Notes: generated by a model from the letters alone, not told the origin. Shown: positions 1 through 9,127, counted from the first letter of the stretch. The stretch is DNA of 64,000 nucleotides from Martinezella lusitana (GCF_016901135.1 NZ_JAFEVL010000045.1:310001-374000), one strand, 5' to 3'. Translations and numbers: made by a program.

Positions 1-1
1 T

Positions 2-100
2 GCGATCCTGGTCGTCGCTGCCCTGCTGTTCACCCTCTGGAGCGGCGCGCTCGACCGCCGCTCGGCCTCCGCGACGCAGGCCGTCTCCTGCGCTGCCTGA
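2..100 (+). CDS. C-terminal end of a membrane protein (possible MFS transporter)
   Basis: An open frame enters from the left edge and stops at a TGA at 98-100. The 32 visible residues begin with a hydrophobic run (AILVVAALLFTLWSG) that looks like the last transmembrane helix, followed by a short polar tail (ALDRRSASATQ). This fits the end of a major facilitator or other multi-pass transporter, but too little is visible to name the family. The next gene starts 28 bases downstream on the same strand, so the two may share a transcript. Confidence 0.5.
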   Translation, partial: AILVVAALLFTLWSGALDRRSASATQAVSCAA

Positions 101-128
101 TCAAACTTTGCAATCGAAAGGACAATCC

Positions 129-959
129 ATGCAAATCGTCAGCGCCAACGGCGCCTCCATTCCCGCTCTCGGTTTCGGCACGTTCCGCGTGCCCGGGCCT
201 GACACCGAACGCATGGTGGCGCATGTACTCCGCAACGGCTATCGCCACATCGATACGGCTCAGATCTATGGCAACGAAGCCGAAGTCGGCGATGGCATCC
301 GGCACTCCGGTATTGCCCGCGCCGATCTGTTCCTGACCACAAAAGTCTGGGTCGAGAACTATCGCCACGACGCTTTCGTCGCCTCGGTTGACGAAAGCCT
401 GACGAAGCTGAAGACCGATTACGTCGATCTCCTGCTGCTCCACTGGCCGAACGCGACAGTGCCGCTTGCCGAGCAGATCGGCGCCCTGAACCAGGTGGCA
501 AGAGCGGGGAGGGTGCGCCATATCGGCGTTTCCAACTTCAACCGGGCGCTGATGCGCAAGGCCGCGGAACTGAGCGAACTGCCGCTCGTCACCAATCAGA
601 TCGAATATCATCCCTATCTCGACCAGTCCGCTGTGATCGAGACGGCGAGAAGCCTCGGCATGTCGGTTACCGCCTACTATGCCATGGCCGACGGCAAGGT
701 GCTGTCGGATCCGGTGTTGAAGGAGATCGCCAGCCGGCACGGAAAATCGGTTGTCCAGATCGTCCTGCGCTGGATCGTGCAGCAGGGTCTGGTTGTACTT
801 TCGAAGACCGTTTCCGAAAGCCGCGCAATGGAAAATGCGGCCATCTTCGATTTTGCACTGACGCAGGATGAGATGGCGGCAATCCACGCGCTTAGCCGCC
901 CGGATGGCCGCATCGTCAGCCCTGATGGACTTGCACCGGTATGGGATGAGGCAGCTTAA
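129..959 (+). CDS. aldo/keto reductase, 2,5-diketo-gluconate reductase type
   Basis: A 276-residue single-domain NADPH-dependent aldo/keto reductase (TIM barrel, cytosolic). The catalytic tetrad is visible: Asp42 and Tyr47 in the DTAQIYGNE block, Lys72 in TTKVW and His105 in LLLLHWP. The VSNF block (GVSNFNRALM), typical of the family, follows. The ATG at 129 is chosen over an in-frame ATG at 108 because AAAGGA lies just upstream and because MQIVSANG matches the usual short N-terminus. The size and the IPALGFGTFR opening resemble DkgA/DkgB-like enzymes that reduce keto-sugars or 2-oxo-aldehydes. The physiological substrate cannot be read from the sequence. A hairpin follows at 970-993. Confidence 0.88.
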   Translation: MQIVSANGASIPALGFGTFRVPGPDTERMVAHVLRNGYRHIDTAQIYGNEAEVGDGIRHSGIARADLFLTTKVWVENYRHDAFVASVDESLTKLKTDYVDLLLLHWPNATVPLAEQIGALNQVARAGRVRHIGVSNFNRALMRKAAELSELPLVTNQIEYHPYLDQSAVIETARSLGMSVTAYYAMADGKVLSDPVLKEIASRHGKSVVQIVLRWIVQQGLVVLSKTVSESRAMENAAIFDFALTQDEMAAIHALSRPDGRIVSPDGLAPVWDEAA

Positions 960-969
960 TTCTAGAACG

Positions 970-993
970 AGGGAGCCGCACCAGCGGCTCCCT
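970..993. terminator. hairpin between two converging genes
   Basis: A perfect 10-bp stem (AGGGAGCCGC / GCGGCTCCCT) with a 4-base loop sits between the aldo/keto reductase and the converging GH94 gene. There is no strong T-run on either side, so it may act as a bidirectional, partly factor-dependent terminator. Confidence 0.65.
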
Positions 994-1010
994 GCTTGCT
1001 ATTCATAGGA

Positions 1011-4000
1011 TTAAGCCTTGAAATCCAGCTTTGCCTCGCACGCACCGACCGAAGCCGGCAATAGCGGCTTGCGGATGCGCTGGCCGAAGTCCCGCTTGAA
1101 GCCGAAGACATTGCCGATCAGGCTCTTGGTATAGAGGCCGGGGCCGCTCGAGTAAGTGCGCCAGCCTCCATCCACTGCAATATCGCCCGCCTTGACGCGA
1201 GCCCAGTCTGACGAAGCGTGATAGCGATCGTCGAAGGCGGCGTCGCTGCTGCTGAGATAGGTGTTGCGCTGGCGCAGCGATGCATGCTCCAGCCGGCCGC
1301 TGACGGCGATCGGATTGGCGAGCGCCAGTGCCGCCCACACCGCTTCGGCATCGTCGTCGAGCGCCAATGCCTCGCAGTAGCGCAGATGCGCATGCACATA
1401 CATAAGGCCGATCTCGCGGCCGAAGAAGGACGAGGATTCAGCGCGGCGGAACAGCGTTTCGGGTCCGCCAGCATAGGTCGCCGGCTTCTCCATCAATCGA
1501 ACGCCATCCGGGAACAGCAGGTTCTCACGGATGATCTTCATATGGTCGTGACGCTGCTCCGGCGTGAACAGGCCGCCGATCATCGGCTGCGTCATCGCAA
1601 TCAGCGAATAGTGCAGGCCGGTCCGGGTATCCTGCGGGTGCAGCAGCAGTTCGACGCCATCATGGCTCGGATCGAAGACGCCATAGCCGGCGACGATGCC
1701 GTCTCGCATCAGGAGCCGGTTGAAATCGTCGCGCATGGCGGCTGCAATCTCCTGCAGTGCCTGCGCCTCATCGCTGCGGCTGTTGAGCGTCAGGATCTTG
1801 GCATAGCGCACCAGCTGCTCGTAAAGCAGTGAAACGGTCCAGCTGCTGACCATCCAGTCGCGCAAGTGCGGGTCGGCCGGCTGCAGACTGTCGTTCCAGT
1901 CGCCGTCGCCGTAGCGGATAAGGCTCGTGCCCTTCACGAAGCGGCTGCGCACGGTTTCGAGCAGCTTTTCTACGTGATCGGAGATCGTTGCATGCTCTGT
2001 GGTCAGCTGCATGGTGTCGTCGGCACGCCACGGCACCGTTTCGGCGAGGAAGGTGATATCGCCCGTCGCCTCGATATAGTCGCACAACGCCTTCAGCGGC
2101 CAGACGACGATATCGCCATGGGCGTCGCCGGCGCGGATATTGGCGTAGGGCTCCAGCATGAACCATTGCGGCCAGTCGCCGCGATCGCGATACTGCTCGG
2201 AAAAGACGGTGCTCAGAACCTGCCGGGTTTCCTCGTCGTGCTCGTAAGCAAGCAGGAATTCCACGGGACCCTGGCAGACGTCACGCGTTCCCCAGGCCGC
2301 ACCGGTATATTGCTCAAGCCCATGCGGCACGCTCAGGTGCACGATCGCATCATGGGCAATCCAGGGCACCATGACGGCCTGCGCGATTACGTCCGGGTCA
2401 TCGCCTTCGATGCGTGCGTTGCGCGTCACATGGCTCCAGAAGCGCTGCGCAGGCGCCAGCATCTCTTCGCTCGTCACGCCCGCAGCATAGCGAGCGGCAA
2501 AAGCCTCGCCCGCAGCAGCGTCGGCCATCGAGCCGGTAACGGCAAAGCGCAATTCCTGCGTGGGATGCGACTTCATCGCGATGAACGGGCCATTGCGCGA
2601 GGTGCCGTCGTCATAGAGCAGTTCGTCGCCGCCGATGGCCTCGAAGGCGTCGGGTGTCGAAGTGACGAGATGATAGGCTGCCTGCGGATAGCGATCCCAT
2701 AGCCACGAGGGCTGCGGGCGGAAGGAAATCTGTTTGTTCTCCGTATCGATGGCAATATTGGCAACGGCTTCATAATCGCGTTCGCCGAGCACGATATGGC
2801 CGAATATCAGGAAGCGGCAGGCTTTCCCTTCGACCGAAACGTTCCATTGCATGGCCGGATCGTCGCCGGAGGCGATTGCCGACACTGTGATGGTGCGGCC
2901 GGACAGCCGATAGATCCAGCTGGTATCGCTCAGCCCAATCTCGAAGGCAGCGGGCACGCCGAGCAGGCGCCAGCCCTCGCCGAGATCGACGAGGATGCGC
3001 AGCCCGCTCGACCGCGTCAGATTGTAGGGGTCGCGAGAGACGGAGAAGAGTTTGTGGAAGGAAGTGTTGCCGATGGTCAGCTGCGCGGCGAAGATGCCCT
3101 GCATCCAGCAGGTAGCAGCCAAGGTCTGGTCGTCGAGCAGCATGTTCTGCCCGCTGCGGACGATGGCGCCGTGACGGCGCGCCACGACACGCTCCTTTTC
3201 GCTGAGCACGATGTGCCGGTTGTGCGGCCCATCCGGCACGAAGAAGGAAATGAGCTTCCCGTCGACATGCTCTTCGAGCATGCGCTTGGGATAAAGCGTA
3301 TCGATGTAGGCCTGATCAAGGGTGTCGCTGACGGCGAAAGGTGCGTCCTGCACAAGGCTGCGGGCAGGCGGCGCGGCGACGATCATGTCATCGGCCAATT
3401 CACCCAGCAATTTCGGCAAGGGATCGAGGCGCGCAAGATCGGCGTCGCTCGAGGCGGCCGGATGGTCGGCAACGAAGAGACCGAAGAAGGTCGTTGTAGC
3501 TGTCGCGCCCGATGCCAGCGATAGCGGCTTCGACTGGATCGCCGGGCAGGCGACCTCGTGCTGCCGGCGTACGCTCGGTAGGCTGACGCCGAAGTCTGGT
3601 ACCATGACGCCGTCATTGTCTTTCGACGGCACAAGGAGCTGGATCGCGTCGGTCGCGTAGGCCGCTGCACCCTCCAGGCAGCCCTGCGCCAGCCAGGGGT
3701 TGCGTTTGCCGCCCTGCTTGAGGTTCTGCCGGTTCATGACCACGGGCCCGAATACGGCATGGCTGGCGATATGATGATCGATATATTGCGAGGCATAGGC
3801 CTCGCTGTTCATCAGGAAGCCGCGATCGCCAAGACCGACGTCCTGAAGGAGGACGAGATCGGCCGTGAGCGCTGCGCTGGTGGTGTTTTCCAGCGATACC
3901 TGCCAGAACCACGTGGCTTCGCCGGGGTACAGCTGGAGGCTGACCGTGTGCTTGATGCCGGCCGTCTCGCCGCTCCAGCAAAGGCCGCTCTCGGCATGAC

Positions 4001-4301
4001 CGAAACGCACGGCGGCCTTCGGACCGACGATCTCGGCCGTTTCCGGCTTTGCGCCGCCGACGCGCAGATTTTCCGGCTTTGCGCCGCCGACGCGCAGATA
4101 AAGCCGGCCGATGCCGCCATAGACGGGCGATCCGAGCACCTGATTGATCATGACGCCGCCCTGCTGGTCGGCGAAATCGATTGAAAACAGCGTGCCGTTC
4201 GGCAGCGCTGAAACCGAAAGACCGGCACTATTGGTAAGCGTGGTAAGACCGAGTTCTTCGCGACGGGGCGTCTGAAAGCTGCGATTGAAGTCCGAGGACA
4301 T
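1011..4301 (-). CDS. GH94 glycoside phosphorylase (cellobiose phosphorylase / 1,2-beta-oligoglucan phosphorylase-like)
   Basis: A 1096-residue protein with the long N-terminal beta-sandwich region and C-terminal (alpha/alpha)6 region expected of family GH94. The catalytic-acid block RYGDGDWNDSL is near residue 795-800, where GH94 enzymes carry the general acid Asp, and the surrounding GTRDVCQGP and GDWPQWF blocks also fit. GH94 enzymes split beta-glucosidic links with phosphate to give glucose 1-phosphate. The length is close to that of 1,2-beta-oligoglucan phosphorylases (about 1090 residues), which would suit a rhizobium that makes beta-1,2-glucans. That specificity is inferred, and many such proteins are simply annotated cellobiose phosphorylase. 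A 10-residue in-frame tandem duplication lies near residue 70 (see 4040-4099). The gene lies 187 bp downstream of the beta-mannosidase on the same strand, with a hairpin between them. Confidence 0.8.
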   Translation of the reverse strand: MSSDFNRSFQTPRREELGLTTLTNSAGLSVSALPNGTLFSIDFADQQGGVMINQVLGSPVYGGIGRLYLRVGGAKPENLRVGGAKPETAEIVGPKAAVRFGHAESGLCWSGETAGIKHTVSLQLYPGEATWFWQVSLENTTSAALTADLVLLQDVGLGDRGFLMNSEAYASQYIDHHIASHAVFGPVVMNRQNLKQGGKRNPWLAQGCLEGAAAYATDAIQLLVPSKDNDGVMVPDFGVSLPSVRRQHEVACPAIQSKPLSLASGATATTTFFGLFVADHPAASSDADLARLDPLPKLLGELADDMIVAAPPARSLVQDAPFAVSDTLDQAYIDTLYPKRMLEEHVDGKLISFFVPDGPHNRHIVLSEKERVVARRHGAIVRSGQNMLLDDQTLAATCWMQGIFAAQLTIGNTSFHKLFSVSRDPYNLTRSSGLRILVDLGEGWRLLGVPAAFEIGLSDTSWIYRLSGRTITVSAIASGDDPAMQWNVSVEGKACRFLIFGHIVLGERDYEAVANIAIDTENKQISFRPQPSWLWDRYPQAAYHLVTSTPDAFEAIGGDELLYDDGTSRNGPFIAMKSHPTQELRFAVTGSMADAAAGEAFAARYAAGVTSEEMLAPAQRFWSHVTRNARIEGDDPDVIAQAVMVPWIAHDAIVHLSVPHGLEQYTGAAWGTRDVCQGPVEFLLAYEHDEETRQVLSTVFSEQYRDRGDWPQWFMLEPYANIRAGDAHGDIVVWPLKALCDYIEATGDITFLAETVPWRADDTMQLTTEHATISDHVEKLLETVRSRFVKGTSLIRYGDGDWNDSLQPADPHLRDWMVSSWTVSLLYEQLVRYAKILTLNSRSDEAQALQEIAAAMRDDFNRLLMRDGIVAGYGVFDPSHDGVELLLHPQDTRTGLHYSLIAMTQPMIGGLFTPEQRHDHMKIIRENLLFPDGVRLMEKPATYAGGPETLFRRAESSSFFGREIGLMYVHAHLRYCEALALDDDAEAVWAALALANPIAVSGRLEHASLRQRNTYLSSSDAAFDDRYHASSDWARVKAGDIAVDGGWRTYSSGPGLYTKSLIGNVFGFKRDFGQRIRKPLLPASVGACEAKLDFKA
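4040..4099. repeat. perfect 30-bp tandem duplication inside the GH94 gene
   Basis: Bases 4040-4069 and 4070-4099 are identical 30-mers (each starting TTTCCGGCTTTGCG). They add ten residues in frame, so the protein reads LRVGGAKPEN then LRVGGAKPET. Perfect identity points to a recent slippage event. Confidence 0.95.
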
Positions 4302-4441
4302 AAGCGGAGTCTCGCTGATTCATGGATCGGATGGGGGTACTAGATCACAAGGCTGAGCCTGATCATAGGCGGCATTTTTGCCATTCGCGACAGCAATCTT
4401 TCGTGACTGCTGCCTGCTGGCTTACGGAAAACATATGCCTC

Positions 4442-4464
4442 GACCCGGCAAGGAACGCCGGGTC
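4442..4464 (-). terminator. hairpin after the beta-mannosidase gene
   Basis: An 8-bp stem, GACCCGGC / GCCGGGTC, with a 7-base loop lies 25 bases past the beta-mannosidase stop. It lacks a clear U-tract on the minus strand, so it may only weaken read-through into the GH94 gene. Confidence 0.5.
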
Positions 4465-4488
4465 TTTCGACTGGAAACACTGCCTCTT

Positions 4489-6960
4489 TCATCGATGCGT
4501 CGGCGTCTCTGCGACCTGGTTGGCCGTGCGAACGATGGCTGAAAGCTCCGCGTTGTCAAAGGCTTCCTTCGAAATACCGCTGACGTGGAATGTCCTGTTT
4601 TCCCCCGGCATCAGATTGACGAGCATGTCGTCGACCTCAGCATTCGGGCTGATACGATCGACGAACAGGCAGAGGTCGCGCAGCAGCGTTTGTGCCGTAA
4701 TGGTGACCGCAATTCCATCGGCCGTCTGCACGCTCTGGATATCGAAGCGCGGCTGCGGATAGTGCAGCTCCATGTCCTTCTCGAAGAACCACCAGGCTTC
4801 GGCGTCGCCGAGACGCGCGCGCAGGAATTCCCGCTGGGGATCATCAGGCGTCGCCACATCGCTCGGGATCAGAATATCCGTATTTTCGAAGCGGTCGCAC
4901 AGGACGCGCCAGACGGAATGATGAGCAAGCAGCTTGCCGCTGAAATCGAAGCGCTCGACGGTGAAAGGCACGCGCCAGAACAGCGTCGCATCGTTGGCGG
5001 CAACGGCGGCAAGGCCGTCACCGCGCGGCTGGATGGTCAGAAGATGCGGGGCATAACTGTGCTTCAACGCATACCAGAGCGGCTTCTTGCGACCCGCACC
5101 GTCGATGGCCGCCCAGGAGGTCACCGGCCAGCAATCATTGAGCTGCCAGACGATCGTGCCCATGCAGGTCGGCCGGTGCGAGCGCATGTGGTCGATGCCG
5201 AAGCCGATGGCGCGCGCCTGATTGAGCTGGGTGACGAAGAGCCAGTCGTCGAAATTTTCCGGATGCGGGAACCAGCCCTCCAATCCCTTCAGCAGCTTGT
5301 CGTTGCCGGTGGTCGCCTTCTGATGGTGCAGGACGCCGGGAGAGGCCGGCGCGCGATCTTTCTCGCGCACGGATTGCGTCAGTGTCGCGAAGGTTGAAGG
5401 CGCCTGCCAGCCGAATTCGGAGCAGAAACGCGGGATATAGTTGCGGTAGGTCTCGTATCCCACCTCGTTCCAGACGTCCCAGATGTGCTTGCAACCATGC
5501 TCGTCGGCATTCGGCGCGATCTCCATCGAGCCGGAATAGGGGCTTCCCGCCCAATAGGGCCGTGTCGGATCGATCTCGGCCACCAGTTTCGGCAGAAGAT
5601 CAAGGTAATAGCCGGCGCCCCAGGGACGATTGCCGAGCACATCCTGCCAATTCCAGTCGAAATAGCCCCAGATATTCTCGTTATTGCCGTTCCAGATCAC
5701 CAGGGAGGCGTAGGGCATGAGGCGGGTGATGGCTTCGCGCGCCTCCGCCTCGATCTCGCTGTAGACAGGTTCTTCTTCGGGATAAGTGGCGCAGGCAAAC
5801 AGGAAATCCTGCCAGACCATGATGCCGGCGGCGTCGCATTCCTCGTAGAACGTATCGGTCTCGTAGATGCCGCCGCCCCAGACGCGCAGGAGGTTCATGT
5901 TGGCATCGCGGGCCTGGGCGATCCGCTCGCGATAGCGCTCCCGTGTGACGCGCGGCAGGAAGCAGTCGTCCGGGATCCAGTTGGCGCCGCGGGCAAAGAC
6001 CGGCACGTCGTTGACGACGAGCGTGAAGGCCGAGCCGATCTCATCCGGCGTCGTGTCGAGTCGCACCGAACGGAAGCCGACACGACGCTTCCAGCCGTCC
6101 AGCGCCGCACCATCGGAGCCCTGAAGCTGAAGGTCGAGGTCGTAGAGCGGCTGATCGCCGAGGCCGTGCGGCCACCAGACCTGCGGATTGTCGATGCGGC
6201 ATTCGATCTGCGCATGGGTCTCTCCTTGCGCGACACGGACTTCCGAGCGCTTGCCGCCGACCGACAGCACGAGGGCTATGCTATCGGTGCCCTTCGCGGC
6301 CCATTCGATCTCCACATGCAGGCGGGCGACGCCCTGGCCGCCCTGCAGCGTGATTTCCGGGCGAATGCTGCCGAGGCGCGCCTTCGACCAGCTCTCGATG
6401 ACGATCGGCTTCCAGATGCCCGAGGTGACGACGGTCGGACCCCAATCCCAGCCGAAATTGCAGGCCATCTTGCGGATGAGATTGCCGGGGCCGGGATAGT
6501 TTGTGGGTATATCGGCGGCGCTGCCGAGCTGCTTGCGCACGGCTTCGCCATGCTCGTATGCCGATTGGAAGTCGACGATCAGTTCGTTGCGGCCGCTCTT
6601 AAGGTTGTCGCCAATGTCGAAGCGATAGCTGCGATGCATGTTGCGGGTCTCGCCGAGCACGGTGCCGTTCAGCTCCAGACGCGCCGCCGTATCGAGGCCA
6701 AGGCAGGAGAGATCGATGCGCTCGGCCTCTTCGCTGTCCCAATCGAAGGCCAGGCGATAGCGCCAGGCGGCGCGGCCGATCCAGTCCTGCGAGATCTCGT
6801 TGACATCGAGATAGGGGTCGGTGATCAGCTGGGCCGCCATCAGGTCGAGATGCACGTTGCCGGGCACAGCCGCCGGGATCGTATTGGGCAGGGACGGCGC
6901 GGTGGAGGGTGCGCGAAGGCGCGAGATGGTCCAGCCGGTGTCGAGCGTCTGTCTTTTCAT
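4489..6960 (-). CDS. GH2 beta-mannosidase
   Basis: An 823-residue glycoside hydrolase family 2 exo-beta-mannosidase that releases mannose from beta-mannosides. The N-terminal jelly-roll opening (TGWTISRL, AAVPGNVHLDL, DWIGRAAWRYRLAF) is typical of bacterial beta-mannosidases. The catalytic barrel shows RVWGGGIYE, the acid/base Glu428 in VIWNGNNENIW and the nucleophile Glu515 in RFCSEFGWQ. There is no signal peptide, so it acts in the cytoplasm on imported oligosaccharides. It lies 28 bases downstream of the GntR regulator on the same strand, so regulator and enzyme are probably co-transcribed. Normal length, no defects seen. Confidence 0.92.
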   Translation of the reverse strand: MKRQTLDTGWTISRLRAPSTAPSLPNTIPAAVPGNVHLDLMAAQLITDPYLDVNEISQDWIGRAAWRYRLAFDWDSEEAERIDLSCLGLDTAARLELNGTVLGETRNMHRSYRFDIGDNLKSGRNELIVDFQSAYEHGEAVRKQLGSAADIPTNYPGPGNLIRKMACNFGWDWGPTVVTSGIWKPIVIESWSKARLGSIRPEITLQGGQGVARLHVEIEWAAKGTDSIALVLSVGGKRSEVRVAQGETHAQIECRIDNPQVWWPHGLGDQPLYDLDLQLQGSDGAALDGWKRRVGFRSVRLDTTPDEIGSAFTLVVNDVPVFARGANWIPDDCFLPRVTRERYRERIAQARDANMNLLRVWGGGIYETDTFYEECDAAGIMVWQDFLFACATYPEEEPVYSEIEAEAREAITRLMPYASLVIWNGNNENIWGYFDWNWQDVLGNRPWGAGYYLDLLPKLVAEIDPTRPYWAGSPYSGSMEIAPNADEHGCKHIWDVWNEVGYETYRNYIPRFCSEFGWQAPSTFATLTQSVREKDRAPASPGVLHHQKATTGNDKLLKGLEGWFPHPENFDDWLFVTQLNQARAIGFGIDHMRSHRPTCMGTIVWQLNDCWPVTSWAAIDGAGRKKPLWYALKHSYAPHLLTIQPRGDGLAAVAANDATLFWRVPFTVERFDFSGKLLAHHSVWRVLCDRFENTDILIPSDVATPDDPQREFLRARLGDAEAWWFFEKDMELHYPQPRFDIQSVQTADGIAVTITAQTLLRDLCLFVDRISPNAEVDDMLVNLMPGENRTFHVSGISKEAFDNAELSAIVRTANQVAETPTHR

Positions 6961-6988
6961 GTCATGGATCCGTGAAGAAATGGGTGTC

Positions 6989-7687
6989 TCAAACGGCCTT
7001 CGGCGCGATGAATTGCAGCCCGGCCTGCAGGTGGCGGTTCATGTGATAGGCGTAGGCGATTCGATCCCGTTGTATCAACGCCTTGATGATGTCGCTGTGT
7101 TCGTCATAGGCGCTGTCGACGGCTTCGCGGGACCGCTTGCCCGCCTCCATCAGCCTTTGCAACAATGGCTGCAGAATGCCATAGACTTGTGACAGCGTTT
7201 GATTGCCGGCAAAGCCGACGAGAGCGGCGTGGAACTTGAAATCCAGCTCGGCGGCCTGTGAAAGTTCCGGTGCAGCTTTCATTATGTCGTTGATCGATCG
7301 CAGCGTTTCGATGGCCGCCTCATCAATGCTTAGGAACAAAAGATCGCAGAGATTGACCTCGATCAGGCGACGAAAACCCTGGATGTCGAGAAAGCTTTCC
7401 GCCGATATGTCGATCGCGAAGGAGAACTGATCCATCAGCGCCTGTTGACGCCGGTCGGTGATAACAGCGCCGACCTTTTGGCGACTTTCGACGATGCCGT
7501 AGGCCTTCAGGATGCGGATTGCCTCGCGGACCGTATTGCGGCTGCTGTTGAACATCGAGGCGAGCTCCGCCTCCGAGGGCAATGCATCCCCAAGGCCGAG
7601 ATTGCGCTCGCGCATCAGCCGCCGCAGCGCATCGACCACCTGGTCCACCGCCGAGCCCCTGTCCTCGATATCAGCGGTCTCCACCAC
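6989..7687 (-). CDS. GntR-family (FadR/FCD subfamily) transcription regulator
   Basis: An N-terminal winged helix (ALPSEAELASMFNSSRNTVREAIRILKAYGIV) is followed by an all-helical FCD ligand domain with Asp/His metal-site residues (ELDFKFHAALVGFAGN). I place the start at the GTG at 7687, preceded by GGAGG at 7695-7699. An upstream in-frame ATG at 7738 would give 17 more residues but has no ribosome site and would put an operator-like palindrome (7714-7726) inside the gene. The result is 232 residues. It is divergent from uxuA and upstream of the beta-mannosidase, which suggests control of both by a uronate or mannoside metabolite, in the manner of UxuR/ExuR-type GntR proteins. Confidence 0.85.
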   Translation of the reverse strand: MVETADIEDRGSAVDQVVDALRRLMRERNLGLGDALPSEAELASMFNSSRNTVREAIRILKAYGIVESRQKVGAVITDRRQQALMDQFSFAIDISAESFLDIQGFRRLIEVNLCDLLFLSIDEAAIETLRSINDIMKAAPELSQAAELDFKFHAALVGFAGNQTLSQVYGILQPLLQRLMEAGKRSREAVDSAYDEHSDIIKALIQRDRIAYAYHMNRHLQAGLQFIAPKAV

Positions 7688-7713
7688 GATTCGTCCTCCG
7701 TCGCCGGAAACAT

Positions 7714-7726
7714 ATTGTTGGTCAAT
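7714..7726. promoter_or_regulatory. operator-like palindrome, GntR side
   Basis: ATTGTTGGTCAAT is an imperfect palindrome (ATTG-N5-CAAT). Its 11-base core is repeated in inverted orientation at 7789-7799, across the divergent promoter. The TTGGT / ACCAA centre resembles sites of uronate-responsive GntR regulators. It is a candidate site for the adjacent FadR-type regulator. Confidence 0.6.
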
Positions 7727-7787
7727 AAGGACTGTCAAGCACGCCGAAAGGTGTGTTCGGAGTGGACATTTGCGTATCTGGCGATAT

Positions 7788-7800
7788 TTTGACCAACAAA
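7788..7800. promoter_or_regulatory. operator-like palindrome, uxuA side
   Basis: TTTGACCAACAAA carries the exact reverse complement of the 11-base core at 7715-7725. It ends just before the uxuA ribosome site (GGAGG at 7802-7808), so a bound protein here could block transcription into uxuA. Confidence 0.6.
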
Positions 7801-7815
7801 TGGAGGAGGTGTCGC

Positions 7816-8994
7816 ATGGAGAGCTGTTGGCGTTGGTTTGGGCCGAAGGATCTTGTTCCGCTTCAGCATGCCCGTCAAGGCGGGGCGACGGGCATCGTCA
7901 CGGCGCTGCATGAGGTCTCTTATTCGCGCTCCTGGACATCGGCTGAAATCGAGGCGCGAAAGGCCCTGGTGGAGGCGGCGGGCCTGCGCTGGAGCGTATG
8001 TGAATCGATCCCCGTGCCCAGCGCCATCAAGCTTGGCGGCGCCGGAGCCAAGGCCGCGATCGGCATCTGGAAAGACAGCCTAGTCAATCTCGCCCGGTCC
8101 GGCATCAAGACGATCTGCTATAATTTCATGCCGGTGGTCGATTGGACGCGGACGGATCTGCGCTTTGAAATGTCGACCACGGCGCTTGCGCTGCGTTTCG
8201 ACATGGTGGAGTTCGTCGCCTATGACGTCTTCGTCCTGCGCAGGAAGGGTGCCGAGGCGGATTATGCGCCGGAGCTGGTGCAACGCGCCGAGGAGCGGTT
8301 GAAGGGCCTTTCCGAGGATGCGATGCAACGGCTGGAAAACAACATCATCGCCGGGCTTCCGGGCGGCGAAGATAGCTACGGTCGCGAGGCGATCCGCTCG
8401 ACCATCACCCTCTTCGAGGGAATGACGGCTCGGGATCTTCAGTCCAATCTCGACATGTTTTTGCAAGAGGTTGCGCCCGTTGCCGCCGAGCTTGGCGCGA
8501 GGCTCGCAATCCACCCAGACGATCCGCCCATTTCGCTTTTCGGCCTGCCACGCGTCGTTTCAACGGCGGCGGATCTGCGCCGCATCCTTGGCAGCGTCGA
8601 CCATCCGGCCAACGGCTTGACGCTCTGCGTCGGATCGCTCGGGTCTCGAGCCGACAATGACGTGCTTGATATCGCGCGTGAATTTGCATCGCGCATCAAT
8701 TTCGCCCATTTGCGCGATGTTTCGATCGAGCCCGACGGTTCCTTCGTCGAGGCTTCCCATCTGGAGGGGCGCAGCGACATGCACGCCATCCTGCGAACGC
8801 TTTTGGCCGAGGAGGCGTGCCGACGCACCGAGGGTCGCGACGACCATCTGATTCCGATGCGGCCGGATCACGGGCATCTCATCGGCGACGATATCGATAA
8901 GCCGACCAATCCGGGATATTCGCTGATCGGCCGCCTGAAGGGCTTGGCGGAACTGCATGGCGTCATTCACGCCATCGGCAAGGCGGGCCTGTGA
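7816..8994 (+). CDS. uxuA: mannonate dehydratase
   Basis: A 392-residue protein matching UxuA, which dehydrates D-mannonate to 2-keto-3-deoxy-D-gluconate in D-glucuronate catabolism (cytoplasmic, metal-dependent TIM barrel). The N-terminal WRWFGP, the LQHARQGGATGIVTALHEV block, the central IHPDDPP block with a metal-binding His, and the C-terminal RPDHGHLIGDD block with the family's conserved histidines are all present. The start at 7816 follows GGAGGAGG by a good spacing. Earlier in-frame starts would run through the operator. The gene is divergent from the GntR/beta-mannosidase unit, so mannoside or uronate-containing glycans are a likely joint source of substrate. Confidence 0.92.
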   Translation: MESCWRWFGPKDLVPLQHARQGGATGIVTALHEVSYSRSWTSAEIEARKALVEAAGLRWSVCESIPVPSAIKLGGAGAKAAIGIWKDSLVNLARSGIKTICYNFMPVVDWTRTDLRFEMSTTALALRFDMVEFVAYDVFVLRRKGAEADYAPELVQRAEERLKGLSEDAMQRLENNIIAGLPGGEDSYGREAIRSTITLFEGMTARDLQSNLDMFLQEVAPVAAELGARLAIHPDDPPISLFGLPRVVSTAADLRRILGSVDHPANGLTLCVGSLGSRADNDVLDIAREFASRINFAHLRDVSIEPDGSFVEASHLEGRSDMHAILRTLLAEEACRRTEGRDDHLIPMRPDHGHLIGDDIDKPTNPGYSLIGRLKGLAELHGVIHAIGKAGL

Positions 8995-9127
8995 GCATCG
9001 CGCATGTCCGCTGTCGGACGGCAAGGCTGTGAGGGTGGCAAGGCAAAGCGGTTGGTTGCATATTCGGTAGGCTTTTGCTCAAAGTTTAGGCGAGCTACCA
9101 TTTTGATTTTATTTAACTTTTTAGATT

